Shown one piece after another: positions 37,650 to 47,514 of a stretch of DNA of 64,000 nt. Source of the stretch: Effrenium voratum. Its lineage: Eukaryota > Sar > Dinophyceae > Suessiales > Symbiodiniaceae. Under the pieces are notes generated by a model. It was not told where the DNA came from. It made no database searches and worked only from the letters and a program-made list of their open reading frames with translations. The position numbers were made by a program, and so were the translations under genes. The stretch lies in contig CAUJNA010001226.1 in NCBI GenBank assembly GCA_963377175.1, forward strand, positions 34,432 through 98,431, given 5' to 3'. Numbering within the stretch: the first letter of the stretch is position 1; every line of letters starts with the position of its first letter.

Positions 37650-37735
37650 GGTAGCGAGAGCCCATGGTGAGATGGCTTAGGCGTTGCTTTGCTCTCCGTA
37701 GCGACGTTTCGGAGGCTCGATTCCTCCCGGGACCT
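37650..37735 (+). tRNA. tRNA-like segment in joint region 1
   Basis: A perfect T-arm (GGAGG CTCGATT CCTCC, 37711-37727) and a B-box GGCTCGATTCC, with a D-arm-like GTGAGATGGCTTAGGC. The acceptor stem pairs only partly. Probably a tRNA relic or tRNA-derived element; no anticodon is claimed. Confidence 0.3.
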
Positions 37736-38256
37736 CCTCGGCGGGCTGACGTGTTAGAGACCGGTGACAGCGGCGGTGACGAGCTCGGCGGGCTGACGCG
37801 TTACGTGGAAAAACCTCGGCGGGCTGACGTGTTACTCGGGAGCACCTCGGCGGGCTGCCGCGTCAGACGCTGGCTGGCTCTGGGCTGTGCCTCGGCGGGC
37901 TGACGTGTTAGAGACCGGTGACTTCGGGTGACGAGCTCGGCGGGCTGGAATTCGCAGGTTTTTCGGGGTAGAATACGGATTTCGGAGCACTGCAAACACC
38001 TGGAGCAGGTTTTCGCAGGAAAACGAGCGAAGTTGGAGGCCCGGGCTGCACTTTTGACGCAGGACACGAAAAAACGCACTTTTCGGAGTTCGCCGTTTCA
38101 GCGCTTTTTGCACCAAAAACGGAGTGGTGACATTGACCGGTGACATCGGAAAAACGTTCAGCGGGTTGAAGAATTTGGCTGTTTTGCAGGGTTTTTGGCC
38201 CAAAAATCAAACCGAATTAGGGTAGTATAAGCAGACATTCCTTACTACTGAGAGCA

Positions 38257-39261
38257 TCAAAAAGGAGGTGGGAGCCTGGGGCCTCTCTGTAGCCTCCGCT
38301 GGCGGGATTGCACCTCCAACCCCCGCGGTTCGGGAGCTGAGTTTTCGGGGACTTTTCGGAGATCCCTGTGCACCACCTTTTCCGGCCACCCCTCCAAGCC
38401 AAACCTTGCCCCCATCTCCCCGCTCTCGGCGGAGACAACCCTGTATACCTTTTCGCTCCAGGCTATCTCGTTGACCCTGTAGGAGCCCCAGCTTTCGATC
38501 GGCTTAACCCTGATCCGAACCATATCCCCGACCTTGATTTCCGGGCGGGTCACCTTGTGTTTGGCCCTGCGCTCGATGTTGCGCAGAGCAATCTCAGCCA
38601 TTTCGGGGTCAGAGTAGGCGAGGTTCGGCGCCACCTGCGTGGTAGCGTGCTTCCTTCCATTGATTTGGTTCAAGATGTCAGGCAGCATGAGGTGCCACTG
38701 GCCCCGCCGGCCCGCTCCGGCAGCTATGCGACGCAACATGGCCTCCTTGATGGTGCGGATGGTGCGCTCCGCGAAGTAGGCGTGGCCCCTGGTCACCTGC
38801 TTCTCGATGTCCCCGAAATCCATCAGCTCCTTGAACTCCCTCTTGAACTCGGAGCCGTCGTCGGAGTACACGTTGGCCGGCACGCCCAGGGCTTGGAAGA
38901 CCTTCTTCATGCCCGCCGCGGTGGTGCTCGCGAGACGATCCTTCAGCGGCTCCGAGGCCACTTTTTTGGTCAGCGCAACGATGGCCACCAACATGAAGGG
39001 GTAGGGCTTGCCCCCGAAAGCCTTCATGTCTGCCAGGTCCACCTGCAGCTGGTTCATGGGCTCCAGAGGCACGAAGCTGTTGTAGCCTCTCTGCGGTCGG
39101 TCATGGTTCACCCGGAGGCCGTCCAGAAACACCTTCACTTCCTCTCTGGAGATGCTGGGGTCGCGCACCTGAGCCTGCCGCAGCGTCTGCGCTATGCTGC
39201 CGAAGCCTGTGCGGGGATCCTCGTAGACGGCCTTGATGGTTTGTCTGCGAGCGTCAGCCAT
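38257..39261 (-). CDS. rve-family integrase, intact (partial duplicate)
   Basis: 334 aa, the only unbroken lineage-1 integrase. N-terminal GFGSIAQTLRQAQVRDPSIS; DDE triad: Asp in LQVDLADM (about residue 75), Asp in VYSDDGSEF (about 128), Glu in FAERTIRTIKEAM (about 165); C-terminal barrel VGDMVRIRVKPIESWGSYR and Pro/Arg tail. Catalyses strand transfer of the element's ends. The start is ATG 39261; it overlaps the fibre stop by eight bases, so the two genes are probably co-transcribed. An Asp in VAIDALTKK (other copies) is Val here; this position is probably not catalytic. Confidence 0.92.
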   Translation of the reverse strand: MADARRQTIKAVYEDPRTGFGSIAQTLRQAQVRDPSISREEVKVFLDGLRVNHDRPQRGYNSFVPLEPMNQLQVDLADMKAFGGKPYPFMLVAIVALTKKVASEPLKDRLASTTAAGMKKVFQALGVPANVYSDDGSEFKREFKELMDFGDIEKQVTRGHAYFAERTIRTIKEAMLRRIAAGAGRRGQWHLMLPDILNQINGRKHATTQVAPNLAYSDPEMAEIALRNIERRAKHKVTRPEIKVGDMVRIRVKPIESWGSYRVNEIAWSEKVYRVVSAESGEMGARFGLEGWPEKVVHRDLRKVPENSAPEPRGLEVQSRQRRLQRGPRLPPPF

Positions 39262-42200
39262 GTTTCTTATGGTTCTTCGGCCCCCGCTGGGCCTGCCAGG
39301 CTTCCACCTCGTCCAGCCGGCCCTGGAAGCCCTTGCACACCCCCCAGAGCACGCTGGTGAGGTGCGAGTAGTCGAGGGTGACCATCTCCGTGCCGTCGCT
39401 CCACCTTGCGGTGCCCGTCAGGTTCTTCCACTTCGTTCCTGCGAAGTCGTTTGAGGCGAAGCCCAGCCTCAGGTCCTCGTTCATGTCAGGGCGTTTGTAC
39501 TGCTTGGCCTCCACGGGGTCAAACAGCTGCTGGAGCTCTGCCACGTCGGCCTCAGTCATCTCCGTCTTCACCCTGCTGTCCGACAAATTCGTGAAGCTCG
39601 TGTTGCAGACCACGTTGCCCGTGTTGCCTGCGATCACGAGGCAGCCGGGGTTCCTCTGGGTCGTGGTCAAGGACAGCTGCGTCGAGAGGCTCTTCGTCTG
39701 CACCAGCGCCTCGTCGTTGATCATGATGAGCTCGCACTGGTGCGCCCCGCCGTCTCGCTCCAGGAAGACCCGCGCGCTCTGGTTGCCCAGAAGCCGCAGC
39801 TCCGGACCGCTGTCGGAGGCCGCGCTGTTGTTGGACACTTGCAGCTTGCTCCAGCCCGCCCAGTTCTTCGTCAGGAAGAGATCGTCCGAGAAGTCGGAGG
39901 TGGTGGTCACGGTGAGCGTGTTGGACGCGAAGAGCTGCGGAGCGGAGACCGTGCCCGAGCTCGTCACGTCGCCGCAGACCACGCTGCCCGTCGACACTCC
40001 GCCGCTCGTGGCCGAGAAGGTGCAGTCCAGGCTCTCGCAGTCCAGCGGGCCCGCGGACGCCGCCCCGGTGATCGTCAGCGTGGCGCCCGTGACCGCCCCG
40101 GTGGCTGCGAAGCTCGCCGCGGTTGCTGCGCCCGAGGCCGACAATGTCCCCGTGGACACGTCGCCCACCGTGGTGAAGTTCCCGGCGTTGGCGGTGTTGT
40201 TGATGGTGAGAGTGCTGCCCGTGATTCCGGTGGCCGAGCTCAGCAGCCCCACACTGGCCGCCCCTGTGATGCTCAGCGAGCTGCCCGACACGGCGCCTGT
40301 GGACGACAGCGTGGCTCCTGCGACGGTGCCGGTTGCTGTGAGCGCTGCGCAGGAAATGGCGCCTGAGGCGTCCACGCCCGTCGTGAACACGTCCGTGCAG
40401 TTCACGTCGTTGCACAGCAGCTGGACGCAGCCTACGTTGCCCTGCGCGGTGAGCCCGTCCAGCGTGGCCGAGCCCGTGAGGGCCAGCGAGTCCGCCAGCA
40501 GGTCCGTCACGGAGACCGACTCTCCCTCGAAGGCTGAGGCCCTGATCTGCATGCTGTACAGGTCCAGCGTGCCCGCCGACTGCTGCACCAGCCCGGGATC
40601 GAGCCTCCGAAGGCTCCGAAGTGCAGCTTCGCGATTCCGCCCTGCGGCACCGAGAAGTCCAGGCGCGCCGTGCTCCAGACGCCCTGCGAGGCCGTGCCGA
40701 GGAAGGTGCCGGTGACGCCCACGTAGTCGTTGTCGGCCGCGCTGACTTACATCACCAAGTTGGAGGCCGTGCCCAGCCGGTACCGGCAGCCGAAGGAGTA
40801 GCGTCTCCCCGGCGTCAGCGTGTAGGTGCGCACGATGTTCCAGGCGAAGGCGCTCAGGGTCATGGCGTAGCCCTCCAGCTTGAAGCCTCCCACCGCGAAG
40901 CTGGCCGAGGCCACGGAGCTCTGGCTGTTGGAGCGCACCAGGAAATTTCCTAGCGTGGTGAGCGTGGGTTCCAGCAGCACCTCGCCCAGGGTGGCCAGCG
41001 TGACGTCGTCGGCCCCTCCGTCGAGGAACTCGTGCTTCAGCAGGAGCGCCGAGGCCGCCGTGTCCTCCTCCGCCTCCACCGCGTTGCCGGTCTCCAGGGT
41101 TGCGTCCAAGATCTGGAGGCCGTAGACGTCCACCGGTCCAGCCGTCTGGTTGGGCAGGCCCGGCGCCTGGAAGTGCGCCCCGAAGTGCAGCTTCGCCACC
41201 CCGTTCGGAGGCACTGTGAAGTACATCTTGGCAGTGCTCCAGGCGCCCTGGTCGCCCACGAAAGCTGCCGTACAAGGGGTCGTAGACGTTGTCTGCCTCG
41301 GACATGTACACCACGAAGTTGGAGGCCGTGCCGAGCCGGTAGCGGCAGGCGAAGAGGAGCTCTCTGCCCGGGGTCAAGTTGTAGGTGCGCACGATGTTCC
41401 ACGGGTTCGCCGCCAGGGTCAGGGTGTAGCCGTCCACGCTTACTCCCGCGGCGTGCGTGGCCGACCACGCTGCAGCCGCTGCTGGGGCGAACCGTCCAGT
41501 TTGACAGCGAGACGTCCGTGGGGGCCAGGATCTGCTCTCCTATGGCGGCCACCACCTCGTCGGCCCCTCCGTCGTCCGGAAAGCGCACTGCTATTTGCAG
41601 CGCCGAGGCTGCCTCCGTGACTCCGAGCTTGCCGGCAAGGAGGCCGTCTACTTGTGCGATGGTGTAGTAGCTGAGCAGGGCGGCGGCGATGCTTGAGGCC
41701 GTTGCCGTGTCCTGGTCGGCGGCTGAGCGGTACGCCACCAGCGCCGAGGTGATTTGGTTGGTTGTGAACACCTCCTGGTCCGGGCCCGTCCGGTAGGCCA
41801 GCAGCGCGCCCGCGATGGCCGCCTGCGTCTGCGTGTCCTGCGCGCTCGCCGTGCGGTAGTCTCCCAACAGCGCGTCTACCTGCGCCGAGGTGTAGTAGGC
41901 CAGCAGCGCGGTCGTGATGGCGCTGGTCGTCTCCGCGTCCTGCGCTGCCCCCGTGCGGTAGTCTCCCAACAGCGCGTCTACCTGCGCCGAGGTGTAGTAG
42001 GCCAGCAGGGCTGCTGTTATAGCGGCGTCAGTGCCCGCCGTGGAGTAGCAGTCTGCCGTGATGCTCAGCGTGTCGTCGCCGTTGGCAAGCGCAGCAGAGA
42101 GAGGAGCCACGAAATGCAGGTTGCGAACGACGTTACTTCCGCGAACGAGTTCCCAAGTCGTGAAGCCCGCCCAGGCCGGCGCGTTAACAACTCCGCCGCT

Positions 42201-43458
42201 GCCGGAAAGCTGCAGGGCTGCGAGCTCCGCGAGGATTGCGTCGAGTGCGCTCTGGAGCGTGGTCTCGCTGGCCGAGAGCGCGGCGTTCGTGGCGTATGAG
42301 GCCAGCAGCGTCGCGTCGGCCTTGGCCCCCTGGAGCGCCGTGATGCCGGCGTCCCGGCTAGCAAGCTGCGCTGCGACGAAGGCCTCGGTGGCGAGACCCA
42401 GCAGGGCATTTGCTATCTTGGTGTCTACCTCCAGCGGCGTGTCCAATCCGTCCACCGTGGAGAGCAGGGAGGCCAGCGCGCTTGCGTCCGCCTTGCCGAG
42501 GAGGGCGGCGTCCAGGGCTGCCGTGGTGACAGCGTCCAAGAGGGCTGCCGCTATCTTAGAGTCCACCACCGAGGACGTGTCCACGGCCGACTGCAGGGCG
42601 TAAGCAGTCAGGGCGCTGGCGTCTGCCTTGGAGGCCTGCAGCCCCGAGATGGAGGCGTCTCGGCTCGCGAGCTCGGAGGCCAGCGCCGCGGCGGTGACGG
42701 CCCCCAGGGAGCGTTGGCCACCTTAGAGCGTTGGCCACCTGGTGTCCCCACCGCGGCGGATCCTCGCCGCAAATGTCACGGGAGTGGCTGGTCCCACCAC
42801 CGTCTTGCCCGGCGAGTGTGGAGGGTGGTGGGGTGGGGGGGGTGACCTTGTGCTTGGGTAGGGGGAGTCTCCAGCTGGACTTTGGGGGTGATCTTGGTCC
42901 TGGGAGGGGCTTGCGTGGGGTGGGGACTCTTGATTTTGTTGGGTGTGGATGGGTGTCTTGATGAGGCCGTAGTGGGCGGCCACCGTGGCCAGCGTGGCGT
43001 TGTTGGCCGAGGCGATGGAGCCGTTCATGGCCGCCGTGGTGCTGTAGTTGGACAGCTTCAGGTCCACGCCGTCCGGGGTGCTCTTGGTGGCAACCACGCC
43101 CTCCAGCACGTCGAAGGCCGACTGGTCTGCCTGGTTGGAGAGACCCGTGGTCAGCGAGCTCTGCAGCGCTGCGATGCTGCTTCCGTGCGCGGCCACCTGA
43201 CCGTCCGTGGTGGCCAGGGCCGCAGCCGTTGCTTGGGGCGCAATCGCCGGCGCCAGCGCGCTGCTGTCCAGCTTTGAGGCCAGCTCTGCGGTGACTCTGT
43301 CGTCCAGGGACTGGATGGCAGCGGCGTTGTTGCCGGAGGCTGCCGTGTTCACCGCCAGGTCAGTTACTTGAGCATAGGGCGTGAGAGCGAGGGCCAGCTG
43401 TCCTGCTGTGACGTGCGTGCCGTCAGTCACCGTTGCCCGTGACAGGTCCTTCAAACAT
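39254..43458 (-). pseudogene. Giant fibre protein with S74 chaperone (second copy)
   Basis: Same domain order as 32807-36936. The C-terminal frame is open for more than 300 codons (39254 to about 40600), covering the TATGTVAGATLSSTGAVSG-type beta repeats, the NWAGWSKLQVSNNSAASD module and the S74 domain with SDSRVK. The two carbohydrate-binding-like modules lie around 40620-41600 and the coiled-coil repeats around 41640-43400. Frames break near 40610, 41265, 41455 and 42710. At the 5' end, codons for IPEVLDNGE are missing and the original ATG (43458) runs into a TGA. Confidence 0.78.
42805..42957. other. G-rich insertion in fibre copy 2
   Basis: About 150 bases of plus-strand G-rich DNA (GGGTGGTGGGGTGGGGGGGG and further G4 runs) are present here but not in the matching place in copy A (about 36412). 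Could fold as a quadruplex; interrupts the coiled-coil domain. Confidence 0.65.
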
Positions 43459-44130
43459 GTTTTCTTAGGAGTAGGTCTATAACGCAGGGGTGTTGTACTT
43501 TCGCAGCGCTCCCTCACTTGAGTTATATCAACTCGCAACAGCCCCTGGCAGTACGCGAAGTGGCGCAGTGACCTATAAAATCGGCCACTGGGCATGATGC
43601 GATGAATTGACCGAACATCTCGGTCAAAAGCGCTTGGGTCACCTCGGCCACATGACGAGAGCTGAGCCAACCTTGCCCAGACAAGCATACCGGCAGGAAT
43701 GCGATTGAGGGAAAATACCCCTCAATTCAACTTCCCGTGCTGCCAGTACACGAACTCGCGCACTTTTCGGCCCCAAAGAGAGCGGTGACGAAGCGGTGAC
43801 AAGCGGTGACGAAGCGGTGACAAGCGGTGACATGCTCGGCGGGCTGGAATTCGCCGCTTTTTCCGGGCCGAAAGCGGAAAACTGACGTCTGGAGCCGGTT
43901 TTCGGCGGAAAACGAGCGAACTTGGAGGCTCGGGCATCCCACTTGCAGTCCGACACGAAAAACGGACTCTTCGGACTCGACCGGTTTGAGCGCTTTTTGC
44001 ACCAAAAACCGGAGCCGGATGGAGCGGTGACATCAGTGGTGACATCAGTGGTGACAAGCTCGGCGGGCTGACGGACCACCTCGGCGGGCTGTCGGACTCC
44101 GAGCCTGGACCTCGGCGGGCTGTCGGGCCG
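43459..44130. repeat. Joint region 2: no gene, repeats and hairpin
   Basis: Shorter homologue of joint region 1. It has one TATAAAATC unit, the ATTGAGGG hairpin (43704-43726), a short AAGCGGTGAC tandem (43788-43830), four CTCGGCGGGCTG copies, and GC-rich sequence sharing the AAAACGAGCGAA and GCGCTTTTTGCACCAAAAA blocks with 38010-38120. It runs into the truncated Dam-like gene. Confidence 0.7.
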
Positions 44131-44159
44131 CGAAAAACCCTCTGAGTGCCTGGCAGGAG

Positions 44160-44439
44160 GCGACTGAAGTAGAAGCGCCTGTCTATCTATCTTGCGCCCC
44201 GCCAGGCGCAGCAAGGAGCGCAGGAAGACCGGGTCTTGCTTTAAGTAACAGCGGTGCAGGTTTGCGACGGGCTCGAAGGCGTCGACGCCGCGCACCTTCA
44301 GGGCCGGACGCCGGGCGGCGAGGTAGTACTCCAGCTTTCCAGAGCCGAAGAAGGGAGAGTGAAGCACGGCGACGTCCCCCAGCAGCCGGTCCACGTGTGG
44401 AGCTAGCCAGGATTTGCTTCCCATGTACTTCAGCCGCAT
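44160..44439 (-). pseudogene. DNA adenine methyltransferase (Dam/D12-like), N-terminal fragment
   Basis: About 93 codons: MRLKYMGSKSWLAPHVDRLL, LHSPFFGSGKLEYYLA, and VRGVDAFEPVANLHRCYL match the SAM-binding front half of D12-class adenine methylases (PFxGSG motif). The catalytic DPPY part is missing: homology ends at the joint-region repeats. Either truncated by the tandem junction or a remnant. Confidence 0.65.
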
Positions 44440-44582
44440 CTGCCTTTTAGTCTCTGGGGACTATCATGCGCAGCGGGACACGGCGCGCACGGGCTCGGAC
44501 CAGTGCTCCGCCACGCAGGGCAGCGTGTTCTCCGCGGCCCGATCAGTTCGCGTCGCGGAGCGCTTGGTGCACCTCAAGCTCC

Positions 44583-44936
44583 TTACTCTTGGTTACAGTG
44601 CACGGGTTGTCGCCATGCATCGTTCGCATGTGTCCCAGTAAGCTCTGCGCTCCGGAAAACGGGAGGCCTTGCCGAGGACAGCCCTGGATTTGACACAAAA
44701 TTGTTGCAGTCGCGGCAGTGCGCCCGCTGTCGTCTGTGCTGACAGATTGCAGCGCCGCCGCAGTCGCAACACTGCTGCCGCCGCCGTTCATGCACGCAGA
44801 GCGACGCACAGCCGCAGTCGCGGCACGTGTGCTGCTGTCTCCCATGCATGCAGAAGGACGCGCCGCCGCAGTCACGGCACTGATACCGCCGCCGCCCGTG
44901 CGGGCACTTCTTCTCAGGCCGGCGCACAGGTGGCAT
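44583..44936 (-). CDS. Tandem Cys/His zinc-repeat protein, 117 aa
   Basis: Four or five repeats of about 18-19 residues, C-x-H-G/E-R-x4-5-C-R-D-C-G-G-A-x-x-C (for example CMHGRQQHTCRDCGCASLC), a pattern common in algal, oomycete and large DNA virus proteins (recalled, not searched). Zinc-binding is likely; nucleic-acid or ubiquitin-type function cannot be told. The last 30 residues depart from the repeat. Divergent from the ATPase gene with about 210 bases between. Confidence 0.6.
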   Translation of the reverse strand: MPPVRRPEKKCPHGRRRYQCRDCGGASFCMHGRQQHTCRDCGCASLCVHERRRQQCCDCGGAAICQHRRQRAHCRDCNNFVSNPGLSSARPPVFRSAELTGTHANDAWRQPVHCNQE

Positions 44937-45147
44937 TGCTGAACACTCTTAGTGTTTTCTTACACGTCCCAGCGAGCGGCGACGCAAATGAACGCGGCAG
45001 AATAGAGGCAGCTGTGTAGCTGTGAGCTGTTTAAAACCCACAGGCGCCAGCCCGCCCGCCGCGGCAGAGACCACCGCAGGCCTGCAGGATGAACGCACCG
45101 CCCGCCGCGCTGCGGCTTCGATTCGGGAAGTAAAGGCAAAAGAGTGA

Positions 45148-45939
45148 ATGGGGAAGATCAAGCTGTTTCCTACGGCTGAGTACAGCAGCAAACAGCCCTC
45201 GGACCCCGTGGTGCCCCTGGTACCATGTACAGGTATCTTCCTCGGCCCCAGCAAGTCCGGCAAGACCGTGGCGCTGATCAGCATGATTCTGGAGCAATAC
45301 CGCGGTGTCTTCGAGAAAATCTACATATTTAGCCCTTCCATCAATATCGACGACAGCTGGGTCCCTGTAAAGAAGTACATAGAGGAGGACCTGGGGGTGA
45401 ATACCGAACGGGAGAGGGCCTACTACGACGAGTGGGACGAGGCAGCGCTGCGGGACATCATCCAGAGGCAGCGCAAGATCACCGAGACATCCAAGAAGTG
45501 GGAGATGAAGAAGCTGTATCAGGTGCTGATAATCTGCGACGACTTCGCAGATAGCCCACAGCTGCACAAGGCCCACGGCGCCCTGGACACGCTCTTTATC
45601 AGGGGTCGGCGCCTCCAAATCAGCACTTGGGTGAGCTCCCAGAAGCTGAGACTAATCAGCGCAGCCGTGCGGGTCAATCAGCAATTCCTCTGCTGCTGGA
45701 GGCTGCGCAACCAGCACGAGCTGGAGGCCGTCATCGAAGAGCTCAGCGCCCTGCAGCCGAAGGACAAGCTGCACAGGATCTACGAGCAGGCGACCCGAGA
45801 GCCCTACAGCTTCCTCTTCGTCTACTACCTCAAGCCAAAGAATGAGATGTTCTACTTGCGCTTCGAAGAGCGTTTCGCATTGGAAAGAGAAGCCGATGGG
45901 AGCGGCGCTCAGCTTCCTGGGCCAGAAGCTGTTCGCTAG
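45148..45939 (+). CDS. Genome-packaging ATPase (A32/FtsK-HerA type), lineage 1
   Basis: 263 aa, intact. Walker A FLGPSKSGKTVALIS (about residues 31-45), IYIFSPSINID, Walker B VLIICDDFADSP (about 129-140), LFIRGRRLQIS (Arg finger) and TWVSSQKL. Homologous along its length to 28630-29394. Motor for DNA packaging. It overlaps the frame leading to the penton start but not the penton itself; the penton ATG is 107 bases downstream. Confidence 0.92.
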   Translation: MGKIKLFPTAEYSSKQPSDPVVPLVPCTGIFLGPSKSGKTVALISMILEQYRGVFEKIYIFSPSINIDDSWVPVKKYIEEDLGVNTERERAYYDEWDEAALRDIIQRQRKITETSKKWEMKKLYQVLIICDDFADSPQLHKAHGALDTLFIRGRRLQISTWVSSQKLRLISAAVRVNQQFLCCWRLRNQHELEAVIEELSALQPKDKLHRIYEQATREPYSFLFVYYLKPKNEMFYLRFEERFALEREADGSGAQLPGPEAVR

Positions 45940-46045
45940 CTCCACACTGATCAGCGCACGGTGCGAGAATATCTCCTGCTGCACCTCCGTCGCAGCAGTC
46001 CAGTCGCCCATCATCCGTCGAACAGGTGGCCTCCTATGGAAAAGG

Positions 46046-46801
46046 ATGACCACTATCTACGTGGACAGCCGCAAGAGGGTAGCCGGCTCGGACAGCGACT
46101 TCGAGGTAGACCTGGGAGAGTCCCTGCACCTGCAGAGCGACGCCAGGCTGGCTGTCTACAAGATCAGAATCGCGGACAGCTTTTTGTCGACTGATCGCGG
46201 TCGCTACCTCTACTGGGTGGACGCCGCGCTCGGCACGCTGAATTGGGCGCTCCTTCCCGAAGGCGCCTACACGGGCTCCCGGCTGGCAGCCTGGATCAGC
46301 TCCAACTTCGCTACTGCTACCTATAGCGAAACCACGAACAGCCTCAGCGTAGCCTACGACGGCAACCGCCTCATTCTGAACGATCTGGAGCTGCAGCAGC
46401 AGTTCCCTAACGTTGTGGACTTCCCCACCTCGCCGGGCGCCTCTCCGAGCAAGCCCTTCAGCATCGATCACATGCTGGGCCCCAGCTTCGTCTCCGGCGG
46501 GCAGCAGGTCTTTGAATTCGTGAGGATGATGGCATACAACGAGGTCTACCTGCGCTGCCCCCAGCTGGCCAACGCCAGCCGCGTGCTGGGCAATCTGGGG
46601 GACGACATCCTGTCCAAGATAACGCTGAAGAGCGGCGTGGGCACCATAGTGGAGACCGGCTCCGATGACGGGCACTTCATGGCTGTTAGGGGCCCCATCA
46701 CCCTGAGACACCTGCGCTTCCGGCTGACAGACCTGGAAGGCCAAGTCGTCCGACTGCGGGGCTCGTCCTTGTCCTTCGTGCTGTTTTTGGATCACGTCTA
46801 A
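46046..46801 (+). CDS. Minor capsid protein (penton), lineage 1
   Basis: 251 aa from ATG 46046 (MTTIYVDSRKRVAGSDSDFE), aligned to the lineage-2 penton start. In-frame ATGs upstream at 45842 and 45895 overlap the ATPase and encode unrelated sequence. NEVYLRCPQLANAS and a C-terminal LRHLRFRLTDLEGQVVRLRG are shared with 22248-23102. Forms capsid vertices. ATPase and penton order is conserved in many PLVs. Confidence 0.85.
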   Translation: MTTIYVDSRKRVAGSDSDFEVDLGESLHLQSDARLAVYKIRIADSFLSTDRGRYLYWVDAALGTLNWALLPEGAYTGSRLAAWISSNFATATYSETTNSLSVAYDGNRLILNDLELQQQFPNVVDFPTSPGASPSKPFSIDHMLGPSFVSGGQQVFEFVRMMAYNEVYLRCPQLANASRVLGNLGDDILSKITLKSGVGTIVETGSDDGHFMAVRGPITLRHLRFRLTDLEGQVVRLRGSSLSFVLFLDHV

Positions 46802-46807
46802 TTCCCC

Positions 46808-46846
46808 GAAGGTCTTTAAAAAAAATATATTCTATTAAAAAAACCG
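46808..46846 (+). promoter_or_regulatory. AT-rich promoter-like tract before H1-like gene
   Basis: AAAAAAAATATATTCTATTA in GC-rich surroundings, eight to thirty bases before the ATG. Comparable to the PolB tract. Confidence 0.4.
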
Positions 46847-47509
46847 ATGAAGGAAGCGCAACCGGCGCCAAGGCCTAGAGGCAGACCTCCGGGTAGTAAA
46901 AACAAGCCGAAGCCGCCCGAGCTGCCCCAGCCGAAGAGCAAAAAAATGATCGACGACCTGGCGAGGAGAGAAAAAATGATCGACGACCTCCCCACGGAGC
47001 CGGCGCATGAGGCGGACTCCCCTTTCCGTCCCAAGAGGGTGAGATTTCCCACAAAGCCCAAGACGGCTCCCAAGGCTGCACCCAAGGCAGCACCCGTGGC
47101 CAAGGCAGCACCCGTGGCCAAGGCAGCACCCGTGGCCAAGGCAGCGCCCAAGGCAGCACCCAAGGCACCGCCCAAGGCAGCGCCCAAGGCAGCGCCCGCG
47201 CCCAAGGCAGCACCCAAGGCAGCGCCCAAGGCAGCGCCCAAGGCTGCGCCCAAGGCAGTTGCCGCGCCAGCTCCCAAGCCCAAGGCAGCACCCAAGCCCA
47301 AGGCTGCGCCCAAGGCAGCGCCCGTGCCCGAGCCGCAGTTAGAGCCCGAGGTACAGCCCGAGCCCGAGGTACAGCCCGAGCCCGAGGTACACAGAGAGGT
47401 ACGGCCCGAGCCCGTAGAAGCGCCTCGGCCGAGCGAGCGCGCCATGCGCAAGCTGGAGAGGCAGTCGGCGTACGACCGGCTGACGGCGGGAGCTAGCGTC
47501 CTAGTGTAA
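46847..47509 (+). CDS. AT-hook/histone H1-like DNA-binding protein
   Basis: 220 aa. The N terminus has PRGRPPGSKNKPKP, an AT-hook-like core (GRP). Residues about 65-160 are (A/P)KAAPKAAP repeats like the tail of histone H1 or bacterial H1-like proteins. Then a PEVQPEPEVQ acidic repeat and an Arg-rich tail. By analogy with adenovirus core proteins it may condense the genome in the virion (inference). A related AKAAPK stretch is embedded in PolB. Confidence 0.65.
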   Translation: MKEAQPAPRPRGRPPGSKNKPKPPELPQPKSKKMIDDLARREKMIDDLPTEPAHEADSPFRPKRVRFPTKPKTAPKAAPKAAPVAKAAPVAKAAPVAKAAPKAAPKAPPKAAPKAAPAPKAAPKAAPKAAPKAAPKAVAAPAPKPKAAPKPKAAPKAAPVPEPQLEPEVQPEPEVQPEPEVHREVRPEPVEAPRPSERAMRKLERQSAYDRLTAGASVLV

Positions 47510-47514
47510 AAACC

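Larger units (their letters stand above)
36937..38256. repeat. Joint region 1: no gene, repeats and hairpins
   Basis: 1.3 kb upstream of the fibre start. It holds a second copy of the fibre start (MFEGP at about 37032); five degenerate units of about 45-50 bases with TATAAAATC-CACTGGGCATGAGGCGATGAATTGG-like content (37138-37390); a hairpin at 37481-37503; a tRNA-like segment (37650-37735); six copies of CTCGGCGGGCTG (37733-37950); and GC-rich unique sequence. A 140-codon ORF on the minus strand is only the tandem repeat in frame. Confidence 0.7.

Noticed and set aside
43639..44159. C-terminal extension of the Dam-like ORF
   Set aside because: The translation here is CTCGGCGGGCTG repeat (RQPAELV) and joint-region sequence, not methylase.
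45842..46045. N-terminal extension of the penton ORF
   Set aside because: It overlaps the ATPase gene in another frame and has no counterpart in the lineage-2 penton; ATG 46046 aligns with the family start.
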